From NCBI GenBank assembly GCA_014529385.2, contig CM043966.1, positions 88,936,587 through 89,000,586 of the forward strand: a DNA stretch of 64,000 nucleotides, given 5' to 3'. Made by a program: the position numbers and the translations under genes. Shown here one piece after another: positions 1 through 9,487 of this stretch; position 1 is the stretch's first letter; every line of letters begins with the position of its first letter. Origin of the DNA: Adiantum capillus-veneris. Its lineage: Eukaryota; Streptophyta; Polypodiopsida; Polypodiales; Pteridaceae. The notes beneath the pieces were generated by a model. It was not told the DNA's origin, made no database searches, and saw nothing but the letters and a program-made list of their open reading frames with translations.

Positions 1-1173
1 ATGCAAACAATGCGATCGAATCTTTGCTGTTTGATCGAAATCAATAAACTGTGGCAAATCACAATGGAAATGCCCATGCTTGGTGCTCATACTATCATGT
101 GCTCTTTCGAAAACGGTGTCATGCCAAGGAAGAGACATGGAATGTGACTTCCTGACATACAAGCTTTTCAACTTTTCATGCACAGTCCGCATACATTCGT
201 GCTCATCCATGAGAGAAACGTGCTCAACATACACTATGTCATGCCTAGGAAAAGGGATCACATCACGATGCTGACTAAAATACAGGAAACCTTCACGAAT
301 GAAACACTCGAACAATGCGTGCGTATCAATCATGCGAACACATAATACTTCTTGTGATGGTTCTTTGGACAAAGGCTCGAGAGCCAAGATCAGTTCTTCG
401 GAATCTAGAAAATCTTCTTGCGAGGGATCTGTGGACCTCGACTCGAAAGCCAAGATCGATTCTTGGTGATTGATCGAATCTACAACGAGGTTAGCTTCGC
501 TAGAAAAAGCATCAACTAACACATCATCCTTGTGAACAATCACATCATCTTCATGCAACTCATCATGCTTGTGAGAAATCACATCTTGATCATGCAAATC
601 ATCATGCTTATCTTTGTCATCTAAATCATTATGCAAATCATTGTCAATCAAATCATCATGCAAATCATTATCAATCAAATCATCATCATGCTTTTTATAA
701 TCATGCAAATCATTATCAATCAAATCATCATCATGCTTCACACAATCATGCAAATCCTGTGTTTCATGCTTTGGAGAAGTAGAGACTGAGAGAGTCTCCT
801 TTTTCTGATCTTGTGTGAACTGCGCCTGCACAATAGAAAAGACTCGCAAGAACTCTTTAATGTGTTGGTCGCTCTTTTCTTTTTGTGCTTTGATCTCGCG
901 ATCAAAATCTGCTTGTCTTGCTTTGCTCTCACGTGCTATGGCTGCCATTCTTTCTTGGTACTTACGCTCGATGGCTGCCATGTCTTCTTCGTAGGCTTTT
1001 CTGTTTGCTTCTCTTTCTTGTTCCAACTCCTCCATAGGAGTTAGTGCAATCTTTGTCGTAGATGGTGAAGGGGGGGGGTCGGAAAAACCTCTTGGTGTGG
1101 AAAATTCTTCTTCGCCTCTCTCATGCTCATCACCTCCAAGCGAAGTATCCATTCCGCTTCGAGTGATGACCAT
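1..1173 (-). CDS. Gag-like ORF of minus-strand LTR element D (partial, runs off left edge)
   Basis: Reading the minus strand from the ATG at 1173, I find no stop codon down to position 1, giving at least 391 codons with the C-terminus outside the window. The protein starts MVITRSGMD, which resembles the starts of many plant gypsy Gag proteins. Residues about 45-115 are a charged, probably coiled-coil stretch rich in E, K, R and Q with two MAAI repeats. Residues about 140-210 are an acidic low-complexity block built from repeats of DDLIDNDLHD. The last 150 residues look like ordinary globular sequence. An in-frame stop lies upstream near 1285, so the ATG choice is reasonable. It lies about 470 bp downstream of a tRNA-Met PBS and LTR on the same strand, the expected position for gag. 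I see no CCHC knuckle or protease in the visible part, so Gag identity rests on position and general character. Confidence 0.6.
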   Translation of the reverse strand, partial: MVITRSGMDTSLGGDEHERGEEEFSTPRGFSDPPPSPSTTKIALTPMEELEQEREANRKAYEEDMAAIERKYQERMAAIARESKARQADFDREIKAQKEKSDQHIKEFLRVFSIVQAQFTQDQKKETLSVSTSPKHETQDLHDCVKHDDDLIDNDLHDYKKHDDDLIDNDLHDDLIDNDLHNDLDDKDKHDDLHDQDVISHKHDELHEDDVIVHKDDVLVDAFSSEANLVVDSINHQESILAFESRSTDPSQEDFLDSEELILALEPLSKEPSQEVLCVRMIDTHALFECFIREGFLYFSQHRDVIPFPRHDIVYVEHVSLMDEHECMRTVHEKLKSLYVRKSHSMSLPWHDTVFERAHDSMSTKHGHFHCDLPQFIDFDQTAKIRSHCLH

Positions 1174-1644
1174 TCTGAAGTCGTGGGTTCTTGTGGGTTC
1201 TTGGGGGTCTTGGGTTCTTAAGTTCACGAGGAACTTGGCTTCTTGAGGTTTTTGAGGTTCTTGAGGTCCTTGATTCGTGAGAATCTAGGGTTCTTGAGGT
1301 GTTCTTTCGCTTGCAAATCGCGTTGGAGAAGGATCTTCTCTTCACTCGAGTTCTACCCTTTTCTGTGGGCGCACCCCTTGGCGGCCTTGCGCTCACACCA
1401 AGATTGCTTTTTCCCACCTCACGTCGATTGGCCGCTAAGTGCACGGTCCGCTCTCAATGAGTGAAAAGAGACACAAGGGGAGGCTGGACAAGGCCTTCTT
1501 TCTTGGGATTCCTTTCATTCTTCAACAAAACACGATTAGGAATCGCCACGCCCAAGTAAACTTGGGTTCGTGCGATCGCAACAAGCAAAAAAATTCTTGT
1601 GGTTCTTGTGGTTCTTTCCTTGAGTAATGCAGAACACTTCCAAA

Positions 1645-1656
1645 GCTCTGATACCA
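1645..1656 (-). promoter_or_regulatory. Primer-binding site (initiator tRNA-Met) of element D
   Basis: The minus strand reads TGGTATCAGAGC, the standard complement of the plant initiator tRNA-Met 3' end. It begins one base after the terminal CA of the adjacent LTR and primes minus-strand cDNA synthesis. Its orientation shows that element D is transcribed leftward. Confidence 0.8.
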
Positions 1657-1657
1657 A

Positions 1658-2460
1658 TGTTAGGTGCAGCGGAATGAATGTTGTTTTTTTCTCAAGATTA
1701 GTGATCCTTATTGCTGAAGGCTCCTTTTAGTTCTTAGGGAAAGAGAGAGCTTTCCGTCTTATGGAGAGTGCTATGATCACGAACAAAGTGAGTGGATTGT
1801 GCGTGCAAGTGAATGAGACTGAGAGAAGGAGAGAGAAGAGATACGACACCCGAGAGGTTGTAAAACCCTCCTCCGAAGGCCCCACTCTCGTCAGCGAGAG
1901 TGGTCTATTCTTTGATTGCACAAAGGTGTACAATGCGTATGCAATGGACTATGCAACTTGGTTTATGCCGCCGCCGCCGATGACGATGGCTGAAATCTGA
2001 GATCTTCTAATCGCTGAATTTCGGGACTGTTTCGGTGGCTGAAAATGACTGTTTTGGCTGCGTTTTCTTGGCTGAAAAATGAGGTTTCTTAGGGCTGAAA
2101 ACTGATGGTCTTTACGGGCTGAATCTGCTACACTTTAGGTGAATGATGCCGGTCTTAATTTGCTGCTGAAATCCAAAAACGCCAGGGAGTGAAATTGGTC
2201 CTTCTGTCGCCGGGGTTCTACAAATGCAAAAACGCTAGGCTGATCTGCTGTGTCGTGATGACGTCGGGGCTGATCTGCTGTGCACAAATCGCCAAGGCTG
2301 ATCTGATGCAAAAACGCTAGGTCTTCTGTGGAGAAAACGCCAGAGTAGTCGCGAGGGTTGGTCTTGCTGAGAAGTTGCGTGTTGAGCAAGGTGCTCCTGC
2401 TGCCTCTTCTGCCAGAAAGTGCTAACTTGGGTTTGCTTATACATTAATTTAGTAAAATTG
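1658..2460 (-). repeat. 5' LTR of element D (right boundary uncertain)
   Basis: On the minus strand the sequence abutting the PBS ends CCTAACA, a typical LTR terminus with CA. The stretch to the right contains short repeated phrases (ggctgaaaa near 2010-2110, gctgatctgctgtg and caaaaacgctagg near 2230-2320). I could not find the matching start of the LTR or a target duplication, so the 2460 limit is approximate. Confidence 0.5.
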
Positions 2461-2789
2461 CCCTACCTACTTTTGTTGGAAAGTCATTAAAAAATAATAA
2501 GTGAAAATAACCAATAAATAGGAAAATAAGCTAAATGCATTGGAAAATTCCCCTAACTGATGCTAATGGATTCTAATGGGAATTCCGATGATCATGCTGT
2601 GTGCAACCGGAGGATATGCATCTATGCTAAGTGACTGGGCATGCACGGTCTACGAATAGACTCACAAAAGTGCCAGATCACTTATAATCTAGACTTGACT
2701 GAACTGACTGAACCCTGCTGTGGTGTAGCTTGTCCACTGACAGATAGGGTTGGGATGTGTCACGTGACAATATCTCTTGGCTCGGATCT
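2461..2789. other. Unassigned AT-rich spacer
   Basis: This stretch has no convincing ORF and no repeat partner in the window. It may include the true start of the element D LTR and the 3' untranslated part of the neighbouring element C. Confidence 0.3.
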
Positions 2790-3054
2790 TTTTAGGTACA
2801 CCCGTGGAAGATCAGTACGGTATGGATGTGATGGCTAATTTTACTAGGCCCGAATATCAAGAGTTCTGATGTGGACAAAAGGAGAAGCTAACTCCTTGAT
2901 CAAAAGAGCTGAAAGGAGAAGCTAACTCCTTAACAAAAAGGAGAGCAAATTGATTGTCCCTCGAAATGATCCTCGGAAATTTTTGAGCTAACTTAGAGTT
3001 GTTTTGTAGATATGTTGTAATCACGGACGATTACTCTCTTTCAAGAAGGGGAGA
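2790..3054 (+). repeat. 3' untranslated end of plus-strand element C with polypurine tract
   Basis: The sequence repeats in inverted orientation at about 5698-5975, including a duplicated phrase ggagaagctaactcctt. It ends in a purine-rich AAGAAGGGGAGA tract directly before an LTR start, which fits a polypurine tract for plus-strand priming. Confidence 0.55.
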
Positions 3055-3715
3055 TGTCACAAACTGCTGACGTGTCAAAGCCCTAAAGAAGGGAGCCAAC
3101 TTGTAGATGCCGGCCGAGGGGCCCAAACCCTAAGAAGAACAAGTAATAGAAGAAGAAGTTCTACCAACTTATAGGGACCCTGTTCGATAGGGCCCCAAGT
3201 GACATATAGGATTAAAATAAAGCAGGACTCTCACACACGCACAAAAGAGACTTGCGCAAACTGATGACTTGGCAGATTTTTGAAAATTGTGTTGCCATGA
3301 TGACGTGACAGGTTGTACGGATTTCCACGTTTTGCGTTGACTGCTGTACGGACTTTCGTGATTTACGCTGGCAGCTTTTGGGCATTGCTTTTGGATCAGA
3401 TACTTTTGAGTTTGAAGGCTTTTCACTGTAAATTGCTTTTGGGGCCTAGGGCCTTTAAATATGAGGTTAGGCTCATTCTTTGGCATGCTTCCTGGAGAAG
3501 GTGCAGAGTCTCGAGTATCGGCTTGTACTGTGTTGATGCAATATAAAGAAATACCGAAAGGGACGCCAAGGTTTGGGGCCAATACTCTCTTGGGTGGAAT
3601 TCTGCTACTCTGTATCGCCTATCGTCTCTCTCTTTCAGTTCAGTTGTTATTGAAGTGCTAAAAGTCTGTTCAAATCTGTTCTTTTCTATTGGCACCTGGT
3701 GCCCGTCTTGTGACA
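3055..3715 (+). repeat. LTR of element C, copy 1 (plus strand)
   Basis: The copy starts TGTCACA and ends TGTGACA, perfect 7-bp inverted termini with TG...CA. It follows a polypurine tract, so it is the 3' LTR of a plus-strand element. An inverted copy lies at 5120-5697 and a partial one at 7376-7633. It contains the module GAAATACCGAAAGG followed by cgcc and ggggcc near 3541-3580 that recurs in the LTRs of gypsy A and B. Confidence 0.7.
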
Positions 3716-3759
3716 AGGGGAGCTAGGCAACTATTGTCTGGTTGGCGACTGCGCTTATC

Positions 3760-4054
3760 CAGGACCGTCGTACATGCTAGTGTCCTTCAAAGGGCTCAAG
3801 GAAGGGTTGTCACTCTCAAGGACTATTGGAAATTTATACAATCAAGTATGAGGATGCCATTTGAGAAAGCTTTTGGAATGCTGAAGGCAAGGTTTCACAT
3901 TTTGTTAAAAAAACGTGACATGAATCTATCCTATGTGCTAGATCTTGTAGCATCTTGTCTTGTGCTTTACAACATTTGCATTTTCCATGGAAAATCTTTT
4001 GATATTGAGTGGGTGCGGGAGGCAAAATCAGAATTCAGAGCCCCAAAAGCTTAA
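3760..4054 (+). pseudogene. PIF/Harbinger (DDE_Tnp_4-like) transposase C-terminal remnant
   Basis: The plus-strand frame ending at 4054 contains MRMPFEKAFGMLKARFHILL, followed after about 20 residues by ASCLVLYNICI. This is the layout of the C-terminal part of PIF/Harbinger transposases: an ER.FG.LK.RF block with the third catalytic acidic residue (here the E of FEKAFG), then a hydrophobic A.C.LHN helix. The first two catalytic aspartates, the N-terminus and terminal repeats are absent, so this is a dead fragment. It lies between an element C LTR and a truncated minus-strand LTR. The first ~25 codons of the open frame (from 3689) belong to the LTR-derived flank. Attribution is by motif recognition only. 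Confidence 0.65.
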
Positions 4055-4645
4055 ACTCGAAAGCAATTTGGTTTCTAAAGCAATTAGCTTCAAAAATTGT
4101 CAAGAAAAAGCATTAGCACAAAAAGGGAAAATTCGTACAACTGTCAACACATTTTATGGGACCGTCCGTACGGTCAGCATGTCAGCGCAAAGTCCGAGGG
4201 TTCCTTACTGCTGCCAGTCATCCTGTCTATATGGTGCCTAGGTTAAGAAGGGAGCAAGTGAATGATGGATGTCAGCAAATACTCCCCTCTTCTTTGGGTA
4301 GATCATACCTTTTGGAATGATGTCGTCACCTTTTGAAACCAATTGTTCCAAGTTGTTATGGGTGAAGACTTTGACCAATAGTTTTCGACCGCCCGAGGCG
4401 TTTCATTTAGTTGCAAGGGTGGTAAGGTACTCTTCCATGATTTTATTTGTAACTTTGTTGTAGGTTGTGAATTTACAATGGGAGGTGCAAATTCTTACTT
4501 GTTTGCATGGATATATACAATGGTAGGTGGAGGATGTGTCGAAGCTTCTATTTCTGTATATGAACTACAGGAAGAGCAAGAAACTTCATTTGTTTTTTCT
4601 ATGTTTCAACAGCCTGACTATCCACCATGTCATCAATTTGTGACA
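4055..4645 (-). repeat. Truncated LTR of minus-strand element A2
   Basis: On the minus strand it starts TGTCACAAATTGATG at 4645, just after a purine-rich tract. It then shows the same style of body as the LTRs of elements A and C (phrases such as ccgtacgg and tgcttttggggctctg). It is cut off where the Harbinger remnant ends, so U5 is missing. Confidence 0.55.
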
Positions 4646-5119
4646 TTCCCCTCTCTTGAAAGAATCATAATCGCCCTCGATTACGCTTGCAAAACAGACA
4701 CAGGCTACAAACCAGTTCAGCAGACATCGACTCTAAGTAATGAAGCACTAGACACGACACATCTAGTACTTGTAGAAAGACGACAGTCACATCACTTCAG
4801 ATGACATCACGTGACGGATCAATCACAGAAAATTCATTCCAAATTTCAAACCATGACTGTCAGCAACGTACTTAGTAATCGCATCTAGATCTATCCCGGA
4901 CCTCACTGATGTCGGATTAACTAATCCTTATTACGATCATGTCTATAAAGATTTTCAAGACCGAAATGTTGTAGTCATTGTCTTTCAGTTCTTACACTCA
5001 AACGAGTCACATGAGAGAGTACAAATCATTTATCTTCAATTTCGGGAATTCCATTTCATAAAGTCATACAACAGAATACCGTCTGTCACAACTCAGTGAT
5101 GTGGCTGCCCAGTACATAT
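4646..5119 (-). repeat. 3' untranslated region of element A2
   Basis: Reverse-complemented, this aligns with the 3' untranslated region of gypsy A at 39280-39505 (shared phrases: tatgactttatgaa, gaactgaaagac, tctagatgcgatt). A purine-rich tract ends at the LTR start. No coding sequence remains. Confidence 0.6.
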
Positions 5120-5697
5120 TGTCACAAGACGGGCGCCACGTCCCTGATGAAAAGAACAGAGTGAACGGACTTTTAACACTTCAATAACAACTGAACTGAA
5201 AGAGAGAGAGACGACACGCGACACGGAGTGGCGGAATTCCACCCATGAGAGTATTGGCCCAAACCTTGGCGCCCCTTCTGGTATTTCTTTATATTGCATC
5301 AACACAGTACAAGCCGGTACTCCAGACTCTGCACCTTCTCCAAGAAGCATCCTAGAGAATGAGCCTTAACCTCATATTTAAAGGCCCTTGGCCTGAAAAG
5401 AAGTTACAGTGAAAAGCCTTCAAAACTCAAAAGCTTCTGGTCCAGAAAGCAATGCCAAAAGCTGCCAGCGTAATTTACGAAAATCTGTACAGCCTACCAC
5501 GTCATCAACCAACGCAAAACGTGGAAATCAGTACAGCCTACCACGTCATCATGCCAACGCAATTTTTGGAAATCTGCCACGTCATCAGCAATTACGCAAT
5601 TTTTTGAAATCTGTTGCTGCTTCTGCTTCTTCTAGGGTTTAGGCCCCTTGGCCGGTAGCTCCGTTCTTCAATAGGTCGACACGTCAGCAGTTTGTTA
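5120..5697 (-). repeat. LTR of element C, copy 2 (minus strand)
   Basis: This is an inverted copy of 3055-3715, with its U5 terminus at 5120 (TGTCACAAGACGGGC read on plus). Its U3 start near 5697 has decayed from TGTCACA. Similarity continues into the neighbouring 3' untranslated sequence up to about 5975, so 2790-3715 and 5120-5975 form a large imperfect inverted repeat. Confidence 0.65.
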
Positions 5698-6097
5698 TAT
5701 CTCCCCTTCTTGAAAGAGAGTAATCGTCCGCGATTACAACATATCTGCAAAACAACTCAAGTTAGCTCAAACATTTCCGAGGGTCATTCCGAGGGACATT
5801 CCGAGGGACAATCAATTTGCTCTTTTTATTAAGGAGTTAGCTTCTCCTTTCGGCTCTTTTGATCAAGGAGTTAGCTTTTCCTTTCGTCTGGATCAGAACT
5901 CTTGATATGTCGGCGTAGTAAAAGTAGCCATCATACCCAGACCGCACTGATCTTCCATGGGTGTCTTGATGCACTAAAATTACATACCCAGGCAATCTCA
6001 TCCAATTAGGAATATTTAGTGGTTGGCACATCACAATGCAACACAAATGCTCACATATGCATGTTGCAAGTCATAGAAACATAAAGTTGCCGATGAA

Positions 6098-6457
6098 CAC
6101 TCCTCCCGCATAACCTAATAAGGTCCGGGCCGGGAGATATTCAACGACTCCCTCATCACTCCTCCCGCATAACCTAAAAAGGTCTGGGCCAGGAGATATA
6201 GTGGCCTTTTACAACCAAACGTCCCCTAGACCACAACTTGCGTCGTTTGGAGGTGCTGAGAGTAACCACTGCTCAGACTTCTTAATACTCCTCCCTCATA
6301 ACCATCCAGGTCCGGGCCGGGAGTCACAACAACAATACTCCCCCCGTAAATAACCACAAGGGTCCGCGCCATGAGTAAAAAAAAAAAAAAAAACCAGTAC
6401 TTTTCAGTCATTCAATACTTCCCCTGCAAATAACCACAATGGTTCGGGCCATGAGTA
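6098..6457. repeat. Five diverged copies of a ~40-bp GC-rich motif
   Basis: Copies start near 6098, 6156, 6287, 6335 and 6415. Each runs ACTCCTCCCGCATAACC, a short spacer, then aaggtccgggccgggag or a decayed version. Spacing is irregular (48-131 bp), so this is a dispersed internal motif rather than a tandem satellite. Confidence 0.7.
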
Positions 6458-6830
6458 TGAACAAGCATTCTCAAACATAATTTCTCACTACTCCACCCTG
6501 GAGTAAAATCACCAATCATTGAAACCAGTATTAGAACTAGAGTTAAAACATTTCAAATCAGCACCAAAACAGGTTCAAAACAGATGCCATCCATTTCAAA
6601 CAAATTCCAAACAGGATCACCAAACAAGTTCTCAAACAGATTTCAAACTTAAAAAGCAATCTTGACATCAGTCGAGCTTGAAAAGTCGACCGACTTTCCA
6701 TCCTGGAACTTGCACTAAAAATTAGGGTTAGGTTCATTCCATAAGGTCGTAGTCGAGCATAGCATGGTCCATCAGCTCTTGGACAAACAATGTTTCTTTG
6801 GCGGCGATGGTAGTCCCAAGATAGCAATCG

Positions 6831-6925
6831 TACTAAACCTCCAAGGTCATCTGCTCGTGAAGAGACATCTACTCGATTGCTAAACCTCCAAGGTCATCTG
6901 CGCGTGAAGAGACATCTACTGGGAG
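6831..6925. repeat. Two-copy tandem duplication (about 49-bp period)
   Basis: The phrase ctaaacctccaaggtcatct, followed by gc, t or g, then cgtgaagagacatctact, occurs twice in direct succession with one clear substitution. Confidence 0.75.
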
Positions 6926-7362
6926 ATGTCGAGAAACTTCAAGTTATAATCTGCTAGGGTTTCCATGGCAAGCATTTTAGGATACCCCACTCTGCCAGAA
7001 GTTGCACTCCGAAGGAGGATGTTAGAAACCATATAACTTTGGGCAAATTTTTTTCTTGAAAGCTTGCCAAGTCCTTGGAAGTGTGCGGCTTGGTAGCTAT
7101 AGACATCTGCATGGTACTGTCTCTGAGAAAAACAGTAGCTCAAAACAAATCTTGGATCCTTCTCTTGCAAGTGATCTTAATGGCTTATGCCCTGTAAGAC
7201 ATGAGCGGTGAAGACGGGAGCGTGCCCGATGCGCGATGAAGTAAGGGTGGGAGTGGTTGATAGGTCCGGGTTCGAAGTGCGAAGATACCTCAAATAAAAT
7301 TCCAATAGCTCTGTCTCCTCTTTTGTAGGACCGGTATGCTTTCAGAAAAGCACACGCCTGAT

Positions 7363-7374
7363 GCTCTGATACCA
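7363..7374 (-). promoter_or_regulatory. Primer-binding site (initiator tRNA-Met) of element C
   Basis: The minus strand reads TGGTATCAGAGC immediately after the partial LTR at 7376-7633. It fixes the transcription direction of element C as leftward. Confidence 0.75.
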
Positions 7375-7375
7375 C

Positions 7376-7633
7376 ATTGAACAGACTTTAGCACTTCAAT
7401 AACAACTGAACTAAAAGAGAGAGAGAGACGACATGCGACACGGAGTGGCGGAATTCCACCCCAGAGAGTATTGGCCCCAAACCTTGGCGCCCCTTTCGGT
7501 ATTTCTTTATATTGCATCAACACAGTACAAGCCGGTACTCCAGACTCTTCACCTTCTCCAAGAAGCATGCCAGAAAATGAGCCTTAACCTCATATTTAAA
7601 GGCCCTTGGCCTGAAAAGCAGTTACAGTGAAAA
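7376..7633 (-). repeat. Partial LTR of element C, copy 3 (5' LTR, U3 missing)
   Basis: This matches the last ~260 bp of the other element C LTRs, including the shared gaaataccgaaagg module (7471-7515 in reverse). It stops abruptly at 7633, where in-frame gypsy A reverse-transcriptase sequence begins. The last ~45 bp of LTR copies 1 and 2 are also absent before the PBS. Confidence 0.65.
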
Positions 7634-8057
7634 GAAGACAGCTTTTCGGACGAGCTTTGGTTTATATATATTTTTGGTGATGCCCTTTGGCCTTACCAAT
7701 GCTCGAGCAACTTTTAACCAAATGATGGACACGATTTTCAGAGAGTACAGATCTTTTGTTGGCACTTTCTTTGACGACATTGTAGTCTTCTTCAAGGATG
7801 AAACAAAACATAGACATCATCTGCTACAAGTCTTTCAGGCATTGTGATATCACAAGTTGGTGATCAATGCCAAGAAGAGTGAATTTTTCTTATTAGAGAT
7901 ACACTTTTTGGGATACATCGTCTCAGCACCAGGAGTGCAGATAGACTCGGCCAAGATTGGGACTATATATGATTGGTCCGATTTGAAGAATGTCTATGAA
8001 GTTAGAAGCTTCTTGGGCTTATGTTCTTACTATCGACGTTTAGAAAGTTTGCAGAGG
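7634..8057 (+). pseudogene. Gypsy A reverse transcriptase fragment
   Basis: The plus strand encodes a Ty3/gypsy RT piece starting KTAFRT and continuing [18 protein letters not shown], then the catalytic box FFDDIVVF, then KKSEFF, HFLGYIV and RSFLGLCSYYRR. These match the gypsy B polyprotein in order. A TGA at 7845-7847 interrupts the frame. The fragment ends at the LINE insertion and the same pol gene resumes at 33663, so the outer element was split by the LINE. The N-terminal half of RT, protease and gag are missing, replaced by element C sequence. A small deletion near 8040 also shifts the frame. Confidence 0.85.
8044..8057. repeat. Left target-site duplication of the LINE (14 bp)
   Basis: AAAGTTTGCAGAGG occurs here and again at 33663-33676, immediately after the LINE poly(A). 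The leading As overlap the tail, so 11-14 bp is the safe length. Confidence 0.9.
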
Positions 8058-8456
8058 GACACAATCCCAACAACAACGTCGGCTCGTTGCTGCTCTTGCG
8101 CGCTCCCGCTCCCCTCTCCCCCCCCCCCGCTTGCTCCTGCTCCCCCTCGCCATCGCCCCCCTTCGCCCTCGCGCTGCCCCCTGCCTGCGCGCTGTCTGTC
8201 CGCGAGCGCTGCTGAGCTTGCACCCAGCCTACGCGCAGCCCCGCCCGTTGCCCCCCTCTTGCTCGCTGCCCCCCTCTTGCTCGCTGCACGTTGCCTTCGT
8301 CTCTCCGGCCCCTTATCCTCACGACCCCCCCCCCCCTCCCCCTCCGAAGGCCTCGCTTGAATTGCCTGGCAGTGGATTCTCCGCTGGATTCTTCTTGCCG
8401 AGCTATCAAGCGTTAGCCTTCTCGTCCGCCTTTCTCATTCAGAGCAGCAGACACTA
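8058..8456 (+). promoter_or_regulatory. LINE 5' UTR, C-rich
   Basis: About 400 bp before the ORF1 ATG, dominated by CCCC and CTC runs with high GC. In L1-type LINEs the internal promoter lies here, but I see no specific promoter element. Confidence 0.55.
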
Positions 8457-8780
8457 ATGGAGGCTCATGCTCCACCCCAGAGGGACTCCTCCGAAGCCCC
8501 CTCGCCCAACTCCGCTGAGCCCTCAATTCGACTTGCTCTTTCACCGACAGAGCGAGCGAGCCTAGCCGCAGAGGTAGAGTGTTTGCAGGCGACCTCGGTC
8601 ATTTGCAAGATTCTCGGCATCCGACCTAGCAGAGGAGAGCTGCGTGACCTTCTCCAAGCCCGCCTTCTCGTAGAGGTGGGCAAGATCTTGGATGTCCAGA
8701 TTCTCGGACGGGGGTACTACCAAATCGAGTTCGAGACCTCCGAGATGGCTTCCAAGGTCATAGCTATGAGTCCACTGGCC

Positions 8781-8788
8781 ATCCGAGC
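8781..8788. repeat. Left 8-bp target duplication of hAT copy 1
   Basis: ATCCGAGC occurs here and at 9488-9495, directly flanking the TIR-bounded element. Eight base pairs is diagnostic for hAT. Confidence 0.95.
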
Positions 8789-9487
8789 CATAGTTACCCG
8801 GAACGCGGAACGGGAACGGCGACGGGATCCTCGCGGAACGGGGGAACGGCTAGGGGTCCGGAACGTGAACGGGAGGTTAAAAAACACCCAAATAGTGCAT
8901 TTTTTAGCTCCTTGTGTTTAAATACAAGGAGTATTAGACTGCTTTGACTCTAATACTCACAAAAAACTCGTTTTGAAGACCATTCAACCTTGCTATGACT
9001 AGATGAAGATGAGAGAGAGAGAGAGCTTGAGAGAGTGAGAGGGAGAGGGAGAGATTTGAGAGAGTGGGAGGGAGAGGAAGAGAGCTTGAAGGCTTGAAGC
9101 CTCGAGCCTTGAGAGAGTGAGTCTTGAGAGGGAGAGATCTTGAGAGTGTGAGAGGGAGAGAGCTTGACCCTTGAGGATTAGCTTGTGGAGAGAAAGGGGG
9201 AGGGGGGTGCATTTTATGAGTCCTTGAGGCCTTGCACACTTCAAAAAGAAGCCCAAACATTTACTTCAATTTTTCCAATTTTTGCCAAATTTGTTTGTAG
9301 CCGTTGGCCGTTCCAGGGGCATTCCGGAACATTTCGGGGGCGTTCCGGAACGTTCCGGAACGGACGTTCCGGTTTGCAATGGCCACCTAGAACGTCAGAC
9401 GTTCCGGGACGTTTCGGAACGTTCGGGAAGGGAACTGCCCCCCGAAACGCCGGAATGGGGGCCAGGGGGCGTTCCCCGGTAACTCTG
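8789..9487. mobile_element. Non-autonomous hAT copy 1 (699 bp)
   Basis: The termini are CATAGTTACCCGGAACGC on the left and, read inward from the right, CAGAGTTACCGGGGAACGC, with a perfect 8-bp duplication ATCCGAGC. Both ends are packed with ggaacg/cgttcc repeats. The interior carries two small hairpins (ctccttgt...acaaggag and tattaga...tctaata, 8910-8960) and a long GA-rich stretch, but no transposase. It is an internally deleted relative of hAT copy 2 and lies inverted relative to copies 2 and 3. It sits in the LINE ORF1. Confidence 0.95.

Larger units (their letters stand above)
5698..7362 (-). mobile_element. Non-coding interior of minus-strand element C
   Basis: This stretch lies between an LTR (5120-5697) and a PBS plus partial LTR (7363-7633), all in minus orientation. 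It is therefore read as the interior of an LTR element without recognisable gag or pol, like a large retrotransposon derivative. The longest minus ORF (7170-6916, 84 aa) matches nothing I recognise. It holds five diverged copies of a 40-bp motif (6098-6457) and a 49-bp tandem duplication near 6831-6925. Confidence 0.5.

Noticed and set aside
6364-6384. Poly(A) run as a retroposon tail
   Set aside because: It sits inside the fourth unit of the repeated motif with no target duplication, so it is probably slippage.
8934-9260. Leucine/serine-rich minus-strand ORFs (and the same at 32333-32684)
   Set aside because: They are translations of the CT-rich interior of the non-autonomous hAT copies; low complexity in several frames at once.
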